Source: Rodentibacter pneumotropicus DSM 21403 (GTDB lineage Bacteria > Pseudomonadota > Gammaproteobacteria > Enterobacterales > Pasteurellaceae). From it: 64,000 nucleotides of DNA. The notes under the pieces are model-generated. The model was not told the DNA's origin and searched no databases. It worked only from the letters and a program-made list of their open reading frames with translations. Made by a program: the position numbers and the translations under genes. The stretch covers positions 1 through 64,000 of the forward strand of contig NZ_KB904044.1 of NCBI RefSeq assembly GCF_000379905.1, written 5' to 3'. Below, one piece after another: positions 27,356-38,284 of this stretch. The number at the start of each line of letters is the position of its first letter. Position 1 is the first letter of the stretch.

Positions 27356-28744
27356 CTAAGATTTTTTCGTTTCCCGTTTTTTCAAATAACGGATTTTGCG
27401 CTCTTCGGCAATAGCAACAAAAGCTAATAGCACCATACAGACTACCGCAGAAATATCTAAAGCGGCGAAGGTTCCTGCCCAACCGGTTAAACCCAAAATC
27501 GGTGTACCGTCTGCAATCATCCCTAAACCTAATTTTGCGAAACTATCACCGATTAAGTAAGCAAAAGTTCCTTTCACACCATCTGCAACAGCAATCGCTT
27601 TTTTCGGTACGAAACCGACAGCAGCAACACCAATTAATAATTGCGGACCGAAAACTAAGAAGCCAAGAATAAATAAGGTTACTAAATACATGGTCTCATT
27701 TGTTGCAAATTGATAGAACTCAAGAGAGAACACAATAAGGATTAATGCCACACAAGCCAATAGGGTACGGCGACCATTCGCTAAATCAGATAAATATCCC
27801 CATAAAAATGTCCCAACAAGAGCGCCAATTTCAAAGAGGGCAAAACCTGAAATTGCAGCATCTTTTGAAAAACCTAATTCTTGGTAAGCATACACAGGCG
27901 ACCATTGATCAATACCGATACGTACAATGTAAAGAAAAATATTTGCAAAGCAAAGTAACCAAATCACTTTATTTTTCAAGACATATTGGATAAAAATTTG
28001 TTTTTTCGTGAGTTGATTTTCTTCCGCATCTTTATCTTCTTCAGAAATTTCCTCACCAAATAATTCCTCTGCTTTTCCTAAACCATAGGCTTCTGGCGAA
28101 TCACTACCATAACGTAAACCAATAAAACCAATGATTAACGCAACAATAGAAGGAAACACAAACATCCCAATGACATGACCATCAAAAAATGTGTTCGCAC
28201 CGAATAATGCGACACCCGCCGCAGCTGCACCACCTACGTTATGGGACAAATTCCAAAAACCTAAAAAGGTGCCTCGTTTTTTACGTGGTGTCCATTTTGT
28301 AATTGTAGAATAGCTTGAAGAACCACCGGTACTTTGGAAGAAACCGCTCAACGCATAGAATGCCACCATAAGGAAAATCGCAATACTACCGCTCCCCATA
28401 CTTGCACTGAATCCCAGCATACAGAGAGCAGAAAGAATTAACATAAACGGAACAAATTGTTTGGTATTTTTACCGTCCGCATAGTAAGACACTAAGGTTT
28501 TACCAATACCATAAGTAATGGAGAATCCCAACCCAATCATCCCCAACTGGGTTTTGGTTAACCCATAAGTATCAATCAAATCATTTTGGGCGATATTAAA
28601 ATTTTTACGCACCAAATACATGCCCATATAACCGAAAAATACAACCAAATAAGATTGCATAAAGGGTTTAAACCACATTTTGCGACGTTCCTCGATCGGT
28701 AAATCAAGTGTCGGTTTTCTTACTTCGTTTAAGAAATTAAGCAT
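27356..28744 (-). CDS. uhpT: Hexose-6-phosphate:phosphate antiporter UhpT
   Basis: A 462-residue, 12-span MFS antiporter, essentially the E. coli UhpT length. Motifs include [42 protein letters not shown] and [22 protein letters not shown]. It exchanges external glucose-6-phosphate for internal phosphate and is the usual route for fosfomycin entry. I start at the ATG at 28744 ([11 protein letters not shown]). Here uhpT lies upstream of uhpABC, not downstream as in E. coli. Confidence 0.9.
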   Translation of the reverse strand: MLNFLNEVRKPTLDLPIEERRKMWFKPFMQSYLVVFFGYMGMYLVRKNFNIAQNDLIDTYGLTKTQLGMIGLGFSITYGIGKTLVSYYADGKNTKQFVPFMLILSALCMLGFSASMGSGSIAIFLMVAFYALSGFFQSTGGSSSYSTITKWTPRKKRGTFLGFWNLSHNVGGAAAAGVALFGANTFFDGHVIGMFVFPSIVALIIGFIGLRYGSDSPEAYGLGKAEELFGEEISEEDKDAEENQLTKKQIFIQYVLKNKVIWLLCFANIFLYIVRIGIDQWSPVYAYQELGFSKDAAISGFALFEIGALVGTFLWGYLSDLANGRRTLLACVALILIVFSLEFYQFATNETMYLVTLFILGFLVFGPQLLIGVAAVGFVPKKAIAVADGVKGTFAYLIGDSFAKLGLGMIADGTPILGLTGWAGTFAALDISAVVCMVLLAFVAIAEERKIRYLKKRETKKS

Positions 28745-28823
28745 AAGATAGACTCCGAATAAAATAATTTCGCGCATATTAGATCGGAATCTATTATTTC
28801 TCTTGCAAACACCACGTAGAAAC

Positions 28824-28880
28824 CCTAAGAATTTTTCCTAGAACGCTTAGTTTTCTTATAAAAATGTGAGGTAGATCACA
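28824..28880 (-). promoter_or_regulatory. uhpT control region: CRP site and repeated UhpA-like half sites
   Basis: A perfect CRP dyad, TGTGA-N6-TCACA, lies at 28865-28880. Nearer the gene are two related words, CCTAAGAA (28824-28831) and CCTAGAA (28837-28843), spaced by about one helical turn. Their position between the CRP site and the start suggests UhpA binding, but I know no matching consensus for this group, so that part is inference. Confidence 0.6.
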
Positions 28881-28888
28881 AATTATGG

Positions 28889-28922
28889 AAAAAGAGCGGT
28901 CAATTTGACCGCCCTTTTTTTC
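28889..28922 (-). terminator. Terminator after rng
   Basis: GCGGTCAA (28896-28903) and TTGACCGC (28905-28912) pair, with A-rich and T-rich flanks extending the stem past one mismatch. On the minus strand it ends in a U run just after the rng stop and before the uhpT promoter. Confidence 0.75.
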
Positions 28923-28934
28923 CTAACCTTCTTG

Positions 28935-30410
28935 TTACATCACTACGACATCAAACTGTTCTTGATTATAGAATTGCTCGGTTTTCACCTGAACACGTTT
29001 ACCAATAAACACTTCGACTTCCGGTAAAAGGCCGTGAGATTCTTCATTAATTAAATACTCTGAAACGGAAGGAGACGCATACACGACAAATTGCTCACTA
29101 CTAAATAAATGGTAAACACGGATAATTTCCCTCATAATTTCATAACATACGGTTTCCACCGTTTTTACATGACCCCGACCACGGCACGCCGGACATTCAT
29201 CACACAGGATATGTTCAAGGCTTTCACGGGTGCGTTTACGTGTCATTTCCACCAAACCAAGTTGGGTAAAGCCATTTACATTAGTTTTCACACGATCCTT
29301 CGCTAACGCATCTTGTAATGATTCCAACACACGATTTCGGTGATCTTCTAGCTGCATATCAATAAAATCAATAATGATAATACCACCAAGATTACGTAAC
29401 TGAAGTTGCTGGGCAATAGTTTTTGTTGCCTCAATATTTGTGTTGAAAATAGTTTCTTCTAAATTTCGACGCCCCACAAATGCACCGGTATTGATATCAA
29501 TAGTGGTCATCGCCTCTGTTTGCTCAATGATTAAATAACCGCCGGACTTTAGATTCACACGTTTATCCAAAGCTTGCTGAATGCTGCTTTCTACGGCATA
29601 TACATCAAAGAGCGGTTGATTTCCGGTATAGAGCACAAGTTTATCACTTAACCCTGGCATAAATTCATCAGTAAATTCTTTTACTTCGTTAAAACAAAAG
29701 TTGGAATCGATACGAATTTTTTCTAATGTTGTACCGATAAAATCACGCAAAATGCGCTGTGGCAATGCAGGCTCTCCGTAAATTTTTGAACGGGTAGGAT
29801 ACTTACTTTTACGCTCTAGCACCTTTCTCCATAGACTTTTGAGAAATTCAGCATCTTGGCGAAGTTCTTCCTCTGTTGCGCCTTCTGTCGCGGTGCGAAT
29901 AATAAATCCCCCTAAGTCATCACAAAATGGCTCTACCAGCGCTTTTAGACGCGCCCGCTCTTCCTCACTTTCAATACGTTGTGATACCCCTACATGACTA
30001 TTTTCCGGCATAAAAACAAGATAGCGGGACGGCAAGGTAATATCAGTGGTCAAGCGCGCGCCCTTTGTTCCAAGGGGATCTTTCACCACTTGTACCACAA
30101 TATCCTGCCCTTCGCGTACCAGCTCTGAAATACTCTTGACTTTAAATTGTTTCTGCTCATTCTCATCCACGCATTCAGTATGAGATACAATATCGGAAGC
30201 ATGCAAAAATGCCGCTTTTTCCAAGCCGATATCTACAAACGCAGATTGCATTCCGGGCAATACGCGTGTAACCCGACCTTTATAAATATTCCCTACAATT
30301 CCACGCTTTGCTTGGCGTTCAATATGTACTTCTTTTAATACACCCATTTCTACTAATGCAATACGTGTTTCATTGGGCGTTACATTCATCAATAACTCTA
30401 CGGCATTCAT
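28935..30410 (-). CDS. rng: Ribonuclease G
   Basis: A 491-residue endoribonuclease that matures the 5' end of 16S rRNA and degrades some mRNAs. An S1 RNA-binding domain occupies about residues 35-125 (GIVGNIYKGRVTRVLPGMQSAFVDIG). The catalytic magnesium site is in TIDINTGAF and IIIIDFIDM. The zinc-link cysteines are in CDECPACRGRG. There is no long RNase E-type C-terminal extension, which distinguishes it from RNase E. It is monocistronic as far as can be seen. Confidence 0.94.
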   Translation of the reverse strand: MNAVELLMNVTPNETRIALVEMGVLKEVHIERQAKRGIVGNIYKGRVTRVLPGMQSAFVDIGLEKAAFLHASDIVSHTECVDENEQKQFKVKSISELVREGQDIVVQVVKDPLGTKGARLTTDITLPSRYLVFMPENSHVGVSQRIESEEERARLKALVEPFCDDLGGFIIRTATEGATEEELRQDAEFLKSLWRKVLERKSKYPTRSKIYGEPALPQRILRDFIGTTLEKIRIDSNFCFNEVKEFTDEFMPGLSDKLVLYTGNQPLFDVYAVESSIQQALDKRVNLKSGGYLIIEQTEAMTTIDINTGAFVGRRNLEETIFNTNIEATKTIAQQLQLRNLGGIIIIDFIDMQLEDHRNRVLESLQDALAKDRVKTNVNGFTQLGLVEMTRKRTRESLEHILCDECPACRGRGHVKTVETVCYEIMREIIRVYHLFSSEQFVVYASPSVSEYLINEESHGLLPEVEVFIGKRVQVKTEQFYNQEQFDVVVM

Positions 30411-30541
30411 TATTTATTGTCTCTGAATCTTCTTTTCACAAATAGAATAATAAATCTAAATAAGGTAGAATGCGAGCTTTCTTAAATTCTCAATACCTTT
30501 TCTAGGATTATTTTGATCTCAAAAGCCCGTAAGGAAACAAA

Positions 30542-31507
30542 ATGATCGATTTTCGCCCGTTTTATCAACAAATCTCAACAAGCCCATTATCCGATTGGCT
30601 GGAAACCCTCCCCCTTCAACTCAAAGAATGGGAAAAACAAACTCATGGCGACTATGAAAAATGGTCAAAAGTGGTGGATTTTCTACCTGCTTTGCATGCC
30701 GAGAAGATTGATCTCAAAAATTCAGTAAAATCTGACCGCACTTCTCCTCTTTCGGAAGGCGAAAAACAACGCATCATTCATCATTTAAAACAACTTATGC
30801 CATGGCGAAAAGGGCCTTATCATTTATTTGGTATTCATGTGGATTGCGAATGGCGTTCTGATTTTAAATGGGAGCGCGTGCTTCCTCACCTCGCCCCATT
30901 AAAAGATCGCACCATTTTAGATGTGGGTTGTGGAAGTGGTTATCATATGTGGCGAATGCTGGGTGAAGGCGCCAAAATGGTGGTAGGGATTGATCCTACC
31001 GAGCTTTTTCTTTGCCAATTTGAAGCGGTTCGTAAACTACTCAATAACGATCGCCGTGTAAACCTTATTCCCCTTGGCATAGAGCAAATGCAACCGCTCG
31101 CCGCATTCGATACGGTTTTTTCAATGGGTGTGCTATACCATCGTAAATCCCCTCTCGATCATCTTACCCAGCTTAAAAATCAATTAAAGAAAGGTGGGGA
31201 ATTGGTATTAGAAACCCTTGTGGTGGATGGTGATGAGAATACTGTTCTGGTACCGGCAGACCGCTATGCCAAAATGAAAAACGTCTATTTTATTCCTTCT
31301 GTTGCCGCGTTAATTAACTGGTTGGAAAAAGTAGGATTCACCCATGTTCGCTGTGTCGATGTTGCCCCGACTACGGTGGAAGAACAGCGTAAAACCGATT
31401 GGTTGGAAAACGAAAGTCTGATTGATTTTTTAGATCCGAATGATCCGAGTAAAACGATTGAAGGCTACCAATCCCCGACAAGAGCGGTTATTTTGGCGAA
31501 TAAGTAA
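30542..31507 (+). CDS. cmoB: tRNA uridine-34 carboxymethyltransferase CmoB
   Basis: A 321-residue enzyme that uses carboxy-SAM to convert 5-hydroxyuridine to cmo5U at the wobble position of several tRNAs. The SAM-type motif I is [15 protein letters not shown] (about 124-138), and the family-specific [21 protein letters not shown] precedes it. AAGGAAAC stands before the ATG. It needs CmoA, which is not in this window. It is divergent from rng. Confidence 0.94.
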   Translation: MIDFRPFYQQISTSPLSDWLETLPLQLKEWEKQTHGDYEKWSKVVDFLPALHAEKIDLKNSVKSDRTSPLSEGEKQRIIHHLKQLMPWRKGPYHLFGIHVDCEWRSDFKWERVLPHLAPLKDRTILDVGCGSGYHMWRMLGEGAKMVVGIDPTELFLCQFEAVRKLLNNDRRVNLIPLGIEQMQPLAAFDTVFSMGVLYHRKSPLDHLTQLKNQLKKGGELVLETLVVDGDENTVLVPADRYAKMKNVYFIPSVAALINWLEKVGFTHVRCVDVAPTTVEEQRKTDWLENESLIDFLDPNDPSKTIEGYQSPTRAVILANK

Positions 31508-31514
31508 CACAAAA

Positions 31515-31542
31515 AAAGTGCGGTTAAAATTAACCGCACTTT
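31515..31542. terminator. Inverted uptake-signal terminator between cmoB and maeB
   Basis: AAAGTGCGGTTAA and TTAACCGCACTTT form a 13-bp dyad separated by two bases, flanked by A and T runs. The genes on either side converge, so it can serve both. Confidence 0.85.
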
Positions 31543-31557
31543 CTATTGATTAAATAT

Positions 31558-33828
31558 CTAGCCTTGCTGCGCTTGTACCGCCGCATAAGCAATCATGTTA
31601 ATGATCCGGCGAACCGATGCACTTGGGTTCAAAATATGGGCTGATTTATTCATTCCCATTAAAATTGGACCGACTGTGACGGCAGTAGTCGTGCCTCGCA
31701 ATAGACTATAACTAATGCGTGCCGCACTTAAATTCGGGAATACAAGCAGATTTGCCGAGCCTTTTAACGGACTATCCGGCATGACTTCAGAGCGTTGCGC
31801 CGCACAAAGTGCAATATCCCCTCGCATTTCACCATCAATCATTAACTGTGGATTATGTTCTTGTACAATCTTCAGGGCATCACGAACCTTCGGTGCGCCT
31901 AGTGTATTTGATGAGCCAAAATTTGAGTGAGAAAGCAAAGCGACTGCCGGTTCGATACCAAAACGATGTACTTCATCCGCTGCCATTAAGGTAATTTCCG
32001 CCAATTCTTCCGCACTTGGATCATCATTGACATGCGTATCCGTTAAAAATACATTACCACTCGGCAATACAAGGCTATTTAAAGCTGCGGCGGTTTTTAC
32101 ACCATTTTTTAAGCCAATAATATCTTTAATAGAGTCTAAATGTTTACCATAAGAACCAAACAAGCCGCATACTAACCCGTCCGCATAGCCTAAATTTACC
32201 AAGACGGAGGCAAGCACCGTTGTGTTTGAACGCACAACACGTTTAGCAATTGCCGGCGTGATACCTTTGCGTTTTGTCAGATTGTAATAATATTTCCAAC
32301 ATTCTTCATACCGTGGATTATTTTCATTATCCACTACTTCTACGTTTACCCCCACTTCTAAGCGTAAACCCAACTTTTTAATTTTTTCCTCAATCACTTC
32401 TTTACGACCAATTAAAATTGGCGAAGCAAGATCCATTGAAATCACTTCTTGTACAGCGTGTAAAGCTTTTGCTTCTTCACCTTCCGCAAGAATAATGCGC
32501 TGTTTTGCGGATTTGGCTTGGCTAAAAATCGGACGCATAAATAAGCTTGTTTTATAAACAAACTGAGTGAGTTTTTCGGTATATTCGCCCCAATTCTCAA
32601 TAGGACGTGTTGCCACGCCAGATTCCATTGCGGCTTTTGCCACTGCCGGTGCGATACGTACAATTAAGCGAGGGTCGAATGGGCGTGGAATTACATACTC
32701 CGGACCAAACGTCGCACCTTCACCACCATAAGCAGAGGTTACCACATCATTTTGTTCTTCAAGGGCAAGATCGGCAATGGCATAAACCGCCGCCCGTTTC
32801 ATTTCTTCATTAATCGTGGTTGCGCCAACATCCAGTGCTCCACGGAAGATAAATGGGAAACAAAGCACATTATTGACTTGGTTTGGATAGTCGGAACGAC
32901 CGGTACAGACTATCGCATCAGGACGCACAGCTTTCGCTTCCGGTGGGGTAATTTCCGGGTTCGGGTTTGCCAAAGCAAGAATAATAGGGTGTGCCGCCAT
33001 GGTTTTTACCATATCTTGTGTCAACGCCCCTGCAGCTGAACAACCGAGGAAAATATCTGCATTCGGAATAGCATCAGCTAAGGTACGCCAGCCGTTATCT
33101 TTAATAGCATAATCTTCTTTCGTTTTATCCATGCGATCACCACGATTTTTATAGACCACGCCTTTAGAATCACAAATGGTGATATTTTCACGTTTCATTC
33201 CGAGAGAAAGCAATAAATTCAAACAAGCAATTGAAGCCGCTCCTGCACCAGAGGCAACAAGACGAACTTCTTCAATTTTTTTACCGATAATACGAAGTGA
33301 ATTAATAATCGCCGCCGCACTAATAATTGCCGTACCGTGTTGATCATCATGGAACACAGGGATATTCATTCGTTCACGTAATTTTTGCTCAATATAGAAA
33401 CATTCCGGAGCCTTAATATCTTCAAGATTTACGCCGCCGAAGGTAGGCTCAAGAGAAGCGATAATATCTACTAATTTGTCTGGATCATGTTCATTCACTT
33501 CAATATCAAATACATTAATACCCGCAAACTTTTTAAATAAGACACCCTTTCCTTCCATCACCGGTTTACCGGCAAGAGCTCCGATATTCCCTAATCCAAG
33601 AACTGCCGTACCATTTGAAATCACTGCGACCAGATTGCCACGTGCGGTATATTTATAAGAAGCCAAAGGATCTTTTTCAATTTCTAAACACGGTTCCGCC
33701 ACGCCGGGAGAGTAAGCTAGGGCTAAATCGCGCTGGGTTGCCAATGATTTGGTGGGGGTAACTTCAATTTTACCGGGAATAGGAAATTCGTGAAAATCCA
33801 ATGCTGCTTGGCGTAGTTGTTCGCTCAT
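31558..33828 (-). CDS. maeB: NADP-dependent malic enzyme MaeB with C-terminal phosphotransacetylase-like domain
   Basis: A 756-residue fusion. Residues 1-420 are the malic enzyme part (malate to pyruvate and CO2), with [20 protein letters not shown], the catalytic region [15 protein letters not shown] and the NAD(P)-binding [16 protein letters not shown]. Residues 430-756 resemble phosphate acetyltransferase and are regulatory in E. coli MaeB. I start at the ATG at 33828 ([10 protein letters not shown]), which has GGAG upstream. Longer in-frame starts lack support. Confidence 0.94.
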   Translation of the reverse strand: MSEQLRQAALDFHEFPIPGKIEVTPTKSLATQRDLALAYSPGVAEPCLEIEKDPLASYKYTARGNLVAVISNGTAVLGLGNIGALAGKPVMEGKGVLFKKFAGINVFDIEVNEHDPDKLVDIIASLEPTFGGVNLEDIKAPECFYIEQKLRERMNIPVFHDDQHGTAIISAAAIINSLRIIGKKIEEVRLVASGAGAASIACLNLLLSLGMKRENITICDSKGVVYKNRGDRMDKTKEDYAIKDNGWRTLADAIPNADIFLGCSAAGALTQDMVKTMAAHPIILALANPNPEITPPEAKAVRPDAIVCTGRSDYPNQVNNVLCFPFIFRGALDVGATTINEEMKRAAVYAIADLALEEQNDVVTSAYGGEGATFGPEYVIPRPFDPRLIVRIAPAVAKAAMESGVATRPIENWGEYTEKLTQFVYKTSLFMRPIFSQAKSAKQRIILAEGEEAKALHAVQEVISMDLASPILIGRKEVIEEKIKKLGLRLEVGVNVEVVDNENNPRYEECWKYYYNLTKRKGITPAIAKRVVRSNTTVLASVLVNLGYADGLVCGLFGSYGKHLDSIKDIIGLKNGVKTAAALNSLVLPSGNVFLTDTHVNDDPSAEELAEITLMAADEVHRFGIEPAVALLSHSNFGSSNTLGAPKVRDALKIVQEHNPQLMIDGEMRGDIALCAAQRSEVMPDSPLKGSANLLVFPNLSAARISYSLLRGTTTAVTVGPILMGMNKSAHILNPSASVRRIINMIAYAAVQAQQG

Positions 33829-33993
33829 ATAAATACTCCATTGTCGTGATACGGAACTTGGTTCACTCAGAACCAAATCGAAAAAACGGCTTGATTATAC
33901 CCCCTTTTCTCTCCCAAATTTGTGATGAACCGCAAATTTTCACAAATATTTTACAAAAATTATCGGTTGAATTAATAAGTTAAAAAGAGTACT

Positions 33994-34640
33994 ATGACCG
34001 AGTCGGGAGATACTCTTTTGCTATCAAAAATCAAAACTACAGTTAATCAACTGCAAAGAAAATTCATTAATCATCAACTCAAATCACGTTTAAAAAACCA
34101 TGGTATGACGGTTATCTCCGCTAACTGTGTAGGCGCGTTTGTTTTGCACGATCTCGGTGAACCTTTTAACTCACCTTTTGTGAATCTTTACTTAAGTCCT
34201 AAAAACTTTATTCGTTATTTGCAAAATATTGATTTTTATCAACAGCAATCCCTTGAGTTTATCTCCTCTAAAAAAACTACCCAATCGGTAAATTGGCAGA
34301 TATTGAAATTCATTTCATGCATTATCGTGATGAGCAAGAAGCAAGAGAAAAATGGAAAACCCGCTCTGCTCGGATCAATCCGGATAATTTATTTATCATA
34401 ATGACAGATAAAGACGGCACACAAGGTATTACTTACGAGAATCTTGTCGCCTTTGATCAGCTTCCGTTCAAAAATAAAGTGGTGTTTACCCACAAACCTT
34501 ATCCGGAGCTACGTACTGCGTTTTATATCAAAGGTTTTGAACAACACAATCAAGTGGGTGATTTATTTGCTTTTTCCGGTTGGAATGGAATGAAGTATTA
34601 TGATCAATTTGATTATGTAGCTTGGTTTAACCAAACTTAA
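33994..34640 (+). pseudogene. DUF1919-family gene split by a frameshift in an A run
   Basis: The first frame from 33994 reads KSRLKNHGMTVISANCVGAFV and onward through YLSPKNFIRYLQ to about 34270. After a run of seven A residues (34270-34276) the related sequence continues in another frame: NYPIGKLADIEIHFMHY, then FKNKVVFTHKPYPEL and LFAFSGWNGMKYYDQFDYV, to the stop at 34638-34640. Adding one A would join both halves into a protein of about 215 residues. Members are predicted to act on surface polysaccharide, but the function is unproven. The position between maeB and rsuA is as in H. influenzae. It may be phase variation, true inactivation or a sequencing error. Confidence 0.75.
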
Positions 34641-34744
34641 TTTATCATTATTCCCTATCCCATAGGGTGTTTTTATTTTTCCTTTCCTACCGACAGATTC
34701 AAATCTGTGTAAAACACCTCTAAATAGTAAAAAAGAGAAATCTT

Positions 34745-35449
34745 ATGCGATTAGATAAATTCATAGCCGAAAATACCGGTTTAACCCGTTCTCAAGCCAC
34801 CAAAGCCATTCGCCAAAGTGCGGTCAAAATTAACGGTGAAATTGAAAAAAACAGTGCCCGTAAAATTTCCAAAGAGGATGAAATCTATTTTGAAGAAACC
34901 TTGCTCAGCTGGCTGGAAAGTGGACAATATTTTATGTTGAACAAGCCTCAAGGTTACATATGTTCCAATGATGATGGCGACTATCCTACCATTTATCAAT
35001 TTTTTGATTACCCGCTCTACGGAAAATTACATAGTGCCGGACGTTTAGATGTCGATACAACGGGGCTTGTGTTACTCACCGATGATGGGCAATGGTCGCA
35101 CCGTATTACTTCCCCGAAACACCATTGTGAAAAAACCTATCTTGTGACTTTAGCCGATCCTGTTGAACCTCATTATGCACAAACCTTTGAAGAAGGAATT
35201 TTATTACGTGGGGAAAAAACACCCACCAACCCCGCAAAACTTGAAATTTTAGATGATTACAACGTCAACCTGACCATCTCGGAAGGACGCTATCACCAAG
35301 TTAAGAGAATGTTCGCCGCACTCGGCAATAAAGTTGTCGGATTACACCGTTGGAAAATCGGTACAGTAGAATTAGACGAAAGCCTAGAAGAAGGCGAATA
35401 CCGCCCACTCACACAAACAGAAATTAACAGTTTAAGTAAAATAATATGA
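34745..35449 (+). CDS. rsuA: 16S rRNA pseudouridine-516 synthase RsuA
   Basis: A 234-residue enzyme with an N-terminal S4 RNA-binding domain (MRLDKFIAENTGLTRSQATK) and a catalytic domain whose essential Asp102 lies in GRLDVDTTGLVLLTDDG. It isomerises U516 of 16S rRNA. The start has AAGAGAAA nearby. The last codons overlap the bcr start by 4 bases (35446-35449). Confidence 0.93.
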   Translation: MRLDKFIAENTGLTRSQATKAIRQSAVKINGEIEKNSARKISKEDEIYFEETLLSWLESGQYFMLNKPQGYICSNDDGDYPTIYQFFDYPLYGKLHSAGRLDVDTTGLVLLTDDGQWSHRITSPKHHCEKTYLVTLADPVEPHYAQTFEEGILLRGEKTPTNPAKLEILDDYNVNLTISEGRYHQVKRMFAALGNKVVGLHRWKIGTVELDESLEEGEYRPLTQTEINSLSKII

Positions 35450-36639
35450 ACCAAAATATAAAACCAACCTTTATTTTTATTATGACCCTTGGCATTTTGT
35501 CCATGTTGCCGCCTTTTGGCGTCGATATGTATTTGCCTTCTTTTTTAGAAATTGCCAAGGATCTGAAAATTAGCCCTGAACAAGTCCAACATACCCTCAC
35601 CGCCTTTGCCTATGGTATGGCATTCGGACAATTATTTTGGGGGCCTTTCGGCGATAGTTTTGGACGCAAGCCAATCATCTTGCTTGGTGTCATTATCGGT
35701 GCTATCACGGCATTAGTTTTAACAGAAATCAATTCTATAGGAAATTTCACCGCACTTCGTTTTGTGCAAGGCTTCTTCGGTGCAGCACCTGTGGTGCTTT
35801 CAGGAGCATTATTGAGAGATTTATTCAGAAAAAACGAGCTCTCAAAAGTGATCTCCACCATCACATTGGTGTTTATGATTGCGCCATTAGTTGCACCAAT
35901 TATCGGCGGTTATATTGTAAAATATTTCCACTGGCACGCCATTTTTTACGTCATTGCGTTGATGGGGGCACTATCTACACTACTGGTATTTTTTATCATT
36001 CCCGAAACCCACAAAAAAGAAAATCGTATTCCACTCCGCTTGAACATTATTGCTCGAAACTTTATGAGCCTATGGAAACAAAAAGAAGTATTAGGCTATA
36101 TGTTCGCCGCCTCTTTTGGTTTTGGTGGTCTATTTGCTTTTGTTACTGCCGGCTCTATTGTGTATATCGGTATTTACGGCATTCCCGTGGATCAATTCGG
36201 CTATTTCTTTATGCTGAATATCGCCATTATGACCCTCGCCTCTTTCCTTAACGGACGATTTGTAACAAAAATCGGTGCCGAAACGATGTTACGCATTGGC
36301 ATTGCCATTCAGTTTTTATCAGGAATGTGGCTCATTTTAACCGCACTTTTTGACTTTGGTTTTTGGTCGATGGCAATAGGTATCGCCTTCTTCGTCGGGC
36401 AAAATCCACTGATCTCTTCAAATGCTATGGCATCCATTTTAGAAAAATTCCCCACAATATCCGGCACGGCCAATTCCTTGGTGGGCAGCGTGCGTTTTGC
36501 GACCGGTGCGATAATGGGAAGCTTAGTCGCCACCATGAAAATGGACACCGCCGCCCCAATGCTCTTCACCATGGGAGCTTGTGTCATCATTGCAGTATTA
36601 GCCTATTATTTTCTGACCTATCGAAATTTGAAAAGGTAA
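35446..36639 (+). CDS. bcr: Bcr/CflA-family drug efflux MFS transporter
   Basis: A 397-residue inner-membrane transporter with 12 predicted spans. The N-terminal PPFGVDMYLPSFLEIAKDL and GPFGDSFGRKP (motif A) are typical of the Bcr/CflA proton antiporters, whose E. coli member exports bicyclomycin and sulfonamides. It is translationally coupled to rsuA, an order shared with H. influenzae and E. coli. The actual substrate here is unknown. Confidence 0.9.
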   Translation: MNQNIKPTFIFIMTLGILSMLPPFGVDMYLPSFLEIAKDLKISPEQVQHTLTAFAYGMAFGQLFWGPFGDSFGRKPIILLGVIIGAITALVLTEINSIGNFTALRFVQGFFGAAPVVLSGALLRDLFRKNELSKVISTITLVFMIAPLVAPIIGGYIVKYFHWHAIFYVIALMGALSTLLVFFIIPETHKKENRIPLRLNIIARNFMSLWKQKEVLGYMFAASFGFGGLFAFVTAGSIVYIGIYGIPVDQFGYFFMLNIAIMTLASFLNGRFVTKIGAETMLRIGIAIQFLSGMWLILTALFDFGFWSMAIGIAFFVGQNPLISSNAMASILEKFPTISGTANSLVGSVRFATGAIMGSLVATMKMDTAAPMLFTMGACVIIAVLAYYFLTYRNLKR

Positions 36640-36675
36640 AAAAATGCGATCAATTTTGACCGCACTTTGACTTTT

Positions 36676-38109
36676 CTATTTCCAAGTTTCTTGTTCAAAC
36701 ACTCGTTGTTTTAATTCAGGATAATTTTCAATTTTAAATTCCGGTATTTTTCCGGCTTTCAGTTGACGTTGATAATCCTTCAATAGCTTCCACACAATAG
36801 GTGAAAGCAGCACGATTGCCACCAAATTAAGAATGGCCATTACTGCCATTACCGTATCGGCGAAATTCCATACCACATTGCCGGAACGTACTGCACCAAA
36901 GTAAACGAAAAACAGGACAACCAAACGGAATAACAACAAAAACCAAGGTTTATTTTTAATAAAACGGATATTGCTTTCTGCGTAAGCATAGTTACCGATA
37001 ATAGAAGAGTAAGCAAAAAGTAACAAAATAAATGCAAGGAAATGTAGACCAAATTCACCCACATGATATTGCAAAGCATTTTGTGTAAGAGAAATACTTT
37101 TGAGCTCTTCACCACCGTAATTATTGGAAAGCAAAATCACTACAGCCGTACAAGTACATACCATCATGGTATCCACAAATACACCTAGCATTTGCACTAA
37201 GCCTTGACTAACCGGGTGTTTCACATGGGCAGCTGCTGCGGCATTAGGGGCTGACCCCATACCGGCTTCATTGGAAAACAAACCTCGTTTAATCCCCATC
37301 ATCATGGCTTTGGAAACCATAGCACCGAAAAAACCGCCTGCTGCGGCATCAAAGGTAAATGCGCTTTTTATGATGTTATTGATCACTGTTGGTACCAATT
37401 CAATATTCATACCAAGGATAATCATTGCCATAATCAAATAGAACAATGCCATCATTGGCACAAGGCTACTGGAAATCACAGCAATACGTTTAATCCCACC
37501 AAAAATAATAGCAGCAGTTAAAATAACCAACGCAATACCAACATATTCACCTTGCCAGTTCCAAGCATTACGCGTGGCTTCCACAATGGAATTTGATTGC
37601 ACGGAATTGAAGGCAAAACCAAAGGTAAAAATAAGTGCAATCGCAAACGCCACCGCCATACTACGAGATTTTAATCCCTGCACCATATAGTAAGCCGGCC
37701 CGCCACGAAATGAACCGTCTTTATCTTGAATTTTAAATAACTGCGCCAAGGTCGATTCCGCAAAGGCACTCGACATCCCAATAAAGGCTGTGATCCACAT
37801 CCAAAATACCGCACCTTCTCCGCCAAGTGCTATCGCCGTTGCAACGCCACCGATATTTCCTACCCCAACCCGGCTGGCAAGCCCTGTCGCAAAAGCTTGG
37901 AAAGGGGTCAAAGAGCTACCTTCTGCCGCCCGCCCAAACCACATTTCTCGAATACTCATCGGGAATAATCGTAACTGCACAAAGCCCGTTGTGATAGTGA
38001 AAAATAAACCAACACCAAGTAAAATTACAATGGTCAAATTCCATATCGGTCCATCAAGATGATCAACAATCCATACTAATAATTGTTCTAAATAGTGAAT
38101 CAGTTCCAT
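36676..38109 (-). CDS. Sodium:alanine (AgcS-family) amino-acid symporter
   Basis: A 477-residue membrane transporter with about 10-11 spans. Family signatures are VGVGNIGGVATAIALGGEGAVFWMW and FSNEAGMGSAPNAAAAA, typical of alanine/glycine:cation symporters. I start at the ATG at 38109 (MELIHYLEQ), which has GAGGAG just upstream. It follows nagK on the same strand beyond a terminator and is probably a separate unit. Confidence 0.9.
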   Translation of the reverse strand: MELIHYLEQLLVWIVDHLDGPIWNLTIVILLGVGLFFTITTGFVQLRLFPMSIREMWFGRAAEGSSLTPFQAFATGLASRVGVGNIGGVATAIALGGEGAVFWMWITAFIGMSSAFAESTLAQLFKIQDKDGSFRGGPAYYMVQGLKSRSMAVAFAIALIFTFGFAFNSVQSNSIVEATRNAWNWQGEYVGIALVILTAAIIFGGIKRIAVISSSLVPMMALFYLIMAMIILGMNIELVPTVINNIIKSAFTFDAAAGGFFGAMVSKAMMMGIKRGLFSNEAGMGSAPNAAAAAHVKHPVSQGLVQMLGVFVDTMMVCTCTAVVILLSNNYGGEELKSISLTQNALQYHVGEFGLHFLAFILLLFAYSSIIGNYAYAESNIRFIKNKPWFLLLFRLVVLFFVYFGAVRSGNVVWNFADTVMAVMAILNLVAIVLLSPIVWKLLKDYQRQLKAGKIPEFKIENYPELKQRVFEQETWK

Positions 38110-38251
38110 AGAGCTCCTCTCAAATGAAAATAAAGAGAGGGAATTGTAGAGAAAAAGAGGAAGAAAAACGATATTTATCAAAAAATATTGAAAAAAAGTG
38201 GAGTTTGAGAAGATTTTATTTAATTAAATGGAGAATTATTAGATAAAAACA

Positions 38252-38278
38252 AAGGCGCATGGAAAATTTATGCGCCTT
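38252..38278 (-). terminator. Terminator after nagK
   Basis: AAGGCGCAT (38252-38260) and ATGCGCCTT (38270-38278) form a perfect 9-bp stem with a 9-base loop, directly after the nagK stop on the minus strand. Confidence 0.85.
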
Positions 38279-38284
38279 AAAAAA

